Positions 60,664 through 64,000 of a stretch of DNA of 64,000 nucleotides are shown in pieces. The DNA is from Parabacteroides sp. AM08-6 (GTDB taxonomy: Bacteria; Bacteroidota; Bacteroidia; Bacteroidales; Tannerellaceae): contig NZ_QRMP01000013.1 in the NCBI RefSeq assembly GCF_003473295.1, positions 1-64,000 of the forward strand. The letters are read 5' to 3'. The position numbers and the translations under genes were made by a program. The notes beneath the pieces were generated by a model. The model made no database searches. It saw nothing but the letters and a program-made list of their open reading frames with translations, and was not told where the DNA came from. How positions within the stretch are numbered: position 1 is the stretch's first letter; every line of letters starts with the position of its first letter.

Positions 60664-61356
60664 TTATAAGATATTTTTGATTTCTTCCAGAGATGCGACA
60701 GTGTAAGTCGGTGTAAATCCTTTTGCCGGCAGACCTTCCGGGTTGAGCCAAAGCTGGTCGATACGGGAATTGTATGCCCCGATGATGTCGGCATCCCAGC
60801 TGTCGCCTATCATCAGTGTTTCGGCACGACGGGAGTTCGTGTTTTTTAGGGCGAAATCGAAAATACCTTTATGAGGTTTCTGTATACCGGCATCTTCCGA
60901 TAAAATCATTTTTTCAAAATAAGGAGCCAAGCCGGAATTACTGAGCTTTTTGAACTGTACCTCCCGGAAACCATTCGATAAAATATACATCTTGTAGGAA
61001 GGGCGGAGGTATGTCAATAGTTCGATAGCCCCGGGAACAAGTCGCGTCTTACTGGTGGTACGTTGTAAGAACTCATTATTGATTGCCAGAACAGACTTTA
61101 CGTCTTCTATTCCCATCGGGCGGAGCATGTAGCGGAAACGTTCGATGATAAGCGTCTGGCGGTCTATCTCTCCATTCCGGTACTGTTCCCACAGCAGGTT
61201 GTTGTGCGGCCAGTAAATATCAAAGAAAGCCTCGAAGGAGGCATAATGTCGTTCAAAGTGGTGGACGGCATATAGTTCTTCGAGGCATTCCTTATTGTTA
61301 TGGTACGTATCCCAAAGGGTATCGTCCAAGTCTATGAAGAGATTTTTGTATCTCAT
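60664..61356 (-). CDS. yjjG: YjjG-type noncanonical pyrimidine nucleotidase (HAD family)
   Basis: A 230-residue HAD-superfamily hydrolase with motif I DLDDTLWDT, motif II ILSNGF, motif III lysine in GIQKPHKGIF and motif IV MIGDSWDADI, plus a helical cap after motif I. YjjG enzymes dephosphorylate modified pyrimidine nucleotides and clean the nucleotide pool. Its start overlaps the stop of the upstream lipoprotein gene by one base, so the two are coupled. Confidence 0.92.
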   Translation of the reverse strand: MRYKNLFIDLDDTLWDTYHNNKECLEELYAVHHFERHYASFEAFFDIYWPHNNLLWEQYRNGEIDRQTLIIERFRYMLRPMGIEDVKSVLAINNEFLQRTTSKTRLVPGAIELLTYLRPSYKMYILSNGFREVQFKKLSNSGLAPYFEKMILSEDAGIQKPHKGIFDFALKNTNSRRAETLMIGDSWDADIIGAYNSRIDQLWLNPEGLPAKGFTPTYTVASLEEIKNIL

Positions 61357-62228
61357 TATCCTACTTCTATCACCAGATACTTACCCAGGCTCCAGAATGC
61401 TTTTGTATCTGTAATTTTTAAAGTTAAATTTCCGTCTTCATCTTTCGTAAACTCGTAGGAGCCTTCCGGGTGATTGGATTTCAGTTTGGCCTTACCGGCA
61501 AACAACGGAATTTCTTTTACTTCGCGGATATCGATTGAGATGAAATAATCTTTATTGAACCCGCTCTGCAATACTTTTGATTTGGAAAAAAGGCCACCAC
61601 CGGAAAGGATTTTCTGGTCTTTCAGCTCTTTGGCAGTACCAAAGCAGTAATAAGCCGTATTCAATGCCTTATCCTGCGAGCTGATTTTTTCAGATTGTGC
61701 AGCGGTTGTCGTTGCCAGTTCTTCCACATCTTCGTTTAAGGCGGAAACCATTTCGTCCAGTTCTTGGATGCGGACATTCTTTTTAGCCAAATCTTCCTGC
61801 AAAGCTACAATCATTGTTGCTTTCTGGTCCAGTTCGGACGAAAGACGGTCGATTGTCTTTTTCAGGGCAGCCGATTGGATACCGCTCTTTTTCAGCTTAT
61901 CCTGCAATTCTCCGATTTGCTGCTTGTTCTTTTTCAGCGTTTCGCTGATAATCTGCATATTTTCTCTAATCTGGTCGCGATTGCTTTTAGCCAAATCGCC
62001 TTTTTGCTGTTGTATGTTAAGATAATTTTCTGCATCACGGATAGACTGGATATCAGCCTCTACGTCATTCAGGATGGAGAGGATTTCATTCATCTCCGCT
62101 GTGCTTTTCGTACTCTCTATTTTGAGAGAATCATTTTCTGCTTTCAGCTTCTTGTATTCTGCTGAATTCTGTCCGCAGGAGGCCAGCATGGCTGTGCAGA
62201 TACATGCTGCAATTACTACTCTTTTCAT
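61356..62228 (-). CDS. Coiled-coil lipoprotein
   Basis: A 290-residue lipoprotein (TAMLASCGQ). Residues about 25-190 are a nearly continuous coiled coil with heptad repeats (KLKAENDSLKIESTK, LQDKLKKSG, LDEMVSALNEDVEELA). The C-terminal ~90 residues form a small beta-rich domain (KSNHPEGSYEFTKDEDGNLT, ending LGKYLVIEVG). Homologs near rsmI are common in Bacteroidales but have no named function; a role linking outer membrane and envelope machinery is possible. Confidence 0.8.
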   Translation of the reverse strand: MKRVVIAACICTAMLASCGQNSAEYKKLKAENDSLKIESTKSTAEMNEILSILNDVEADIQSIRDAENYLNIQQQKGDLAKSNRDQIRENMQIISETLKKNKQQIGELQDKLKKSGIQSAALKKTIDRLSSELDQKATMIVALQEDLAKKNVRIQELDEMVSALNEDVEELATTTAAQSEKISSQDKALNTAYYCFGTAKELKDQKILSGGGLFSKSKVLQSGFNKDYFISIDIREVKEIPLFAGKAKLKSNHPEGSYEFTKDEDGNLTLKITDTKAFWSLGKYLVIEVG

Positions 62229-62246
62229 GTTCTTTTTGTTTTTACG

Positions 62247-62951
62247 TTACACTTCTGTTCCTGTCTCTTTGTCCTTTTTATCTTTTAAGCCTGCTAATAC
62301 AATAACAATTTCCCCTTTCGGTTCGTTCACGGTAAAGTGAGCGATTACTTCTTCGAGCGTACCGCGAACGGTCTCTTCGTGTATCTTGGATATTTCACGG
62401 GAGACGGAAACGGGGCGGTCCATACTGAAAAATTCAGCCAACTGGGTAAGTGTCTTAACCAGCCGGAAAGGGGATTCATAAAAAATGATGGTGCGGTATT
62501 CCGCGGATAGCTCTTTCAGTCTCGTTTGCCGTCCTTTTTTTTGAGGAAGGAAACCTTCGAAACAGAACTTTTCGTTCGGTAATCCCGATGCTACCAAAGC
62601 CGGCACGAAAGCGGTTGCTCCCGGCAGACATTCCACATCGACACCCTGGCGGACACATTCGCGGACGAGCATAAATCCCGGGTCCGAAATTGCAGGTGTA
62701 CCGGCATCGGACACAAGCGCAATATTCTCGCCTCCCTTGATGCGGGTGGCAATTTGTTCGACCGTTTTATGTTCATTGAATTTATGATGCGACTGCATCC
62801 GGTTCTGTATCTCGAAATGCTTGAGCAGAATACCGGTAGTACGCGTATCCTCCGCCAAAATGAGGTCTGCCTCTTTCAGCACTCTTATAGCCCGGAATGT
62901 CATATCTTCCAGATTTCCGACGGGGGTAGGTACTACAGTTAGTTTTGCCAT
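62247..62951 (-). CDS. rsmI: 16S rRNA (cytidine-1402-2'-O)-methyltransferase
   Basis: A 234-residue tetrapyrrole-methylase-fold enzyme that adds the 2'-O-methyl group to C1402 in the ribosomal P site, using S-adenosylmethionine. Diagnostic motifs are VPTPVGNLEDMTFRA at the N terminus, LILAEDTRTT, ALVSDAGTPAISDPG and FYESPFRL. It lies 11 bases after the gene ending at 62963. Confidence 0.97.
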   Translation of the reverse strand: MAKLTVVPTPVGNLEDMTFRAIRVLKEADLILAEDTRTTGILLKHFEIQNRMQSHHKFNEHKTVEQIATRIKGGENIALVSDAGTPAISDPGFMLVRECVRQGVDVECLPGATAFVPALVASGLPNEKFCFEGFLPQKKGRQTRLKELSAEYRTIIFYESPFRLVKTLTQLAEFFSMDRPVSVSREISKIHEETVRGTLEEVIAHFTVNEPKGEIVIVLAGLKDKKDKETGTEV

Positions 62952-62962
62952 ATTTACATTAT

Positions 62963-63751
62963 TCAGAGGAAGCGTTTTTCCAGCAGTTTGATAAAATCCG
63001 CCACCGCTTCATCTTCTATATTCCATTTTAATTCGTTATTCAAATAAGTAATGGAGTCTTCATACGAATGAATATTGTTGAGGTCGTTTATTGCCTTGTT
63101 CATTCGTCCTTCGTCGCCACCAAACAATTCCCTGCGAAAGCGGAAACGGTCGTTCAAACTGAATGCTTTCCGGAAATCGGATAGATTTTTTTTCTCCAGT
63201 ATGTCATTGAGGAATAGTCCCGTTTTCTCGTTTGCGGCAGATTTGGCTGTTGCTTCGGGAATGATTTCCGGTTCCGGTTTCCGTTCCGGCTCGGATTTCT
63301 GTTCCGGTTTCGGGTGAACCTCAATAATCGGTTCCGCAACAGGTTTCTCCGGAATAACAGGAGTCGCTTCTTCTTGTATTGGAGGTATCGGAGCTTCCGT
63401 AGTTTTTTCGGGAGCCGGAATTGTTTCCTCCTTCGCCGCTACGACCACTTCTTTTTTTTCCGGAACAGGGACTTGGATTACTTCTTTTTCTTTAGGAATT
63501 TCAGGCATTGGAGTTGCAACCCGTCCCGGCATAGATTGTATCATTGCCTGATGCTCTTCCATTTGCTTGCGGAGCATATCTATTTGTTCCGTTTCAAGCG
63601 TATGCAACTCTTTTAGTATCTTATGAGTCAGATTGAATGTTTGTCCGAAAAAAGAAACCGGATATATTTCCGCGTTCCGCATTCCGGCAATCAGTGTCTC
63701 GAGTTCCCTGATGTCTAAAAGCAGATAATCTATTTTGTCTTTATTTGCCAT
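62963..63751 (-). CDS. Proline-rich uncharacterised protein, rsmI neighbour
   Basis: A 262-residue cytoplasmic protein: helical N-terminal region (to about 80, YLLLDIRELETLIAGMRNAE), a long low-complexity linker rich in Pro, Glu and Lys with EKKE, PKPEQKSEPERKPEPE repeats (about 85-185), and a compact helical C-terminal domain (NDRFRFRRELFGGDEGRMNK, about 205-262). The ATG at 63751 was chosen; it is preceded by AAAGGA on the minus strand. Function unknown. Confidence 0.8.
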   Translation of the reverse strand: MANKDKIDYLLLDIRELETLIAGMRNAEIYPVSFFGQTFNLTHKILKELHTLETEQIDMLRKQMEEHQAMIQSMPGRVATPMPEIPKEKEVIQVPVPEKKEVVVAAKEETIPAPEKTTEAPIPPIQEEATPVIPEKPVAEPIIEVHPKPEQKSEPERKPEPEIIPEATAKSAANEKTGLFLNDILEKKNLSDFRKAFSLNDRFRFRRELFGGDEGRMNKAINDLNNIHSYEDSITYLNNELKWNIEDEAVADFIKLLEKRFL

Positions 63752-63806
63752 TCCTTTTTTACCTTTTTGTAAAACGTCACGAATCAACGGTTCGTTTATC
63801 TTGCAA

Positions 63807-63814
63807 CAAAAATA
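63807..63814 (-). promoter_or_regulatory. Sigma-ABfr -7 element for the rsmI operon
   Basis: Minus-strand TATTTTTG, 55 bases before the ATG at 63751. Confidence 0.55.
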
Positions 63815-63857
63815 GTCATTTCTTATATATGTAACGCTGTTATCCCATAAAATATTG

Positions 63858-63949
63858 TTATGTTAAAATATATTACCCGTGCGGGTAATTCAAATTGCCT
63901 GCTCAATTAATTCCATTTACACGGGATAGTGATAACATTTAGTTATTCG
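63858..63949 (+). repeat. 92-nt intergenic repeat, copy 3 (diverged)
   Basis: Starts TTATGTTAAAATATATTACC and ends AACATTTAGTTATTCG. It carries TTACCCG (63873-63879) and CGGGTAA (63882-63888) as a tight hairpin and has exactly the same length as copies 1 and 2. Its last bases overlap the stop codon of the gene at 63943. Confidence 0.6.
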
Positions 63950-64000
63950 ATAAATTCATCGGGCAGGTTTACCAGATACAGCCGGTGGGTGGCACGTGTG
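63943..64000 (-). CDS. C-terminal end of a helicase-like protein (cut by window edge)
   Basis: Only the last 18 residues are in the window: TRATHRLYLVNLPDEFIE. The TRAxHRLYL motif is the conserved C-terminal element of UvrD/Rep/RecB-type superfamily 1 helicases. Which helicase it is cannot be told from this fragment. Confidence 0.55.
   Translation of the reverse strand, partial: TRATHRLYLVNLPDEFIE

Noticed and set aside
1..64000. Search for tRNA, rRNA, CRISPR arrays and complete insertion sequences
   Set aside because: No cloverleaf-like sequences, ribosomal RNA stretches, regularly spaced repeats or transposase genes were recognised by eye; a covariance-model scan would be needed to exclude a missed tRNA.

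Overview
The window reads as chromosome of a gut Bacteroidales, most likely Parabacteroides. The evidence is the Bacteroidetes promoter motif TAnnTTTG ahead of many genes, SusC/SusD pairs, a hybrid two-component regulator, S-type sulfatases, GH92 and GH20 glycosidases, and two genes ending in a DUF6383-type C-terminal domain, which I associate with Parabacteroides. No rRNA, tRNA, CRISPR array or complete insertion sequence was seen.

Layout. 1-600: end of a DUF6383 gene with a structured 3' region. 663-3595: sulfatase, LysE-type exporter, CBM9-like protein. 3673-4978 (minus): LuxR-type regulator and hemerythrin-domain protein. 5118-5309: a segment bounded by 22-bp perfect inverted repeats with a promoter inside, i.e. 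a probable invertible promoter facing a glycan-uptake operon (5503-12906: TIG/NHL lipoprotein, SusC, SusD, DUF1735-like lipoprotein). 13027-16196: two-gene membrane/lipoprotein operon. 16281-26361 (minus): hybrid sensor-regulator, secreted metallopeptidase-like protein and two GH92 alpha-mannosidases, which suggests use of host or fungal mannose glycans. 

26504-41281 is the accessory part. A HU/amidase/small-membrane-protein cassette (minus) and a DUF4373/DUF4248 cassette (plus) flank an alpha/beta hydrolase, a nucleotidyltransferase remnant, a Panacea-type toxin-antitoxin pair and a DUF4062-ATPase-winged helix fusion. Then come a second, complete DUF6383 gene preceded by two palindromic sites resembling those of known Bacteroides invertible promoters and followed by the same structured 3' region as at the left end, a tripartite HipB-HipS-HipT kinase toxin system, and a zinc-type CDF transporter. 

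41396-64000 is mostly core: ahpC-ahpF, S9 peptidase, sulfatase, GH20 hexosaminidase, Dabb protein, FtsX-type permease, TPR-AraC regulator, MBL hydrolase, a short Mpl-like ligase-DUF4924-rfbD-prfC run, then yjjG, a coiled-coil lipoprotein, rsmI and the end of a helicase-like gene.

Most notable non-coding signals: the covarying 3' element of the two DUF6383 genes; the invertible promoter at 5118-5309; the paired palindromic sites at 34555-34762; and three 92-nt copies of one intergenic repeat (30834, 53309 inverted, 63858).
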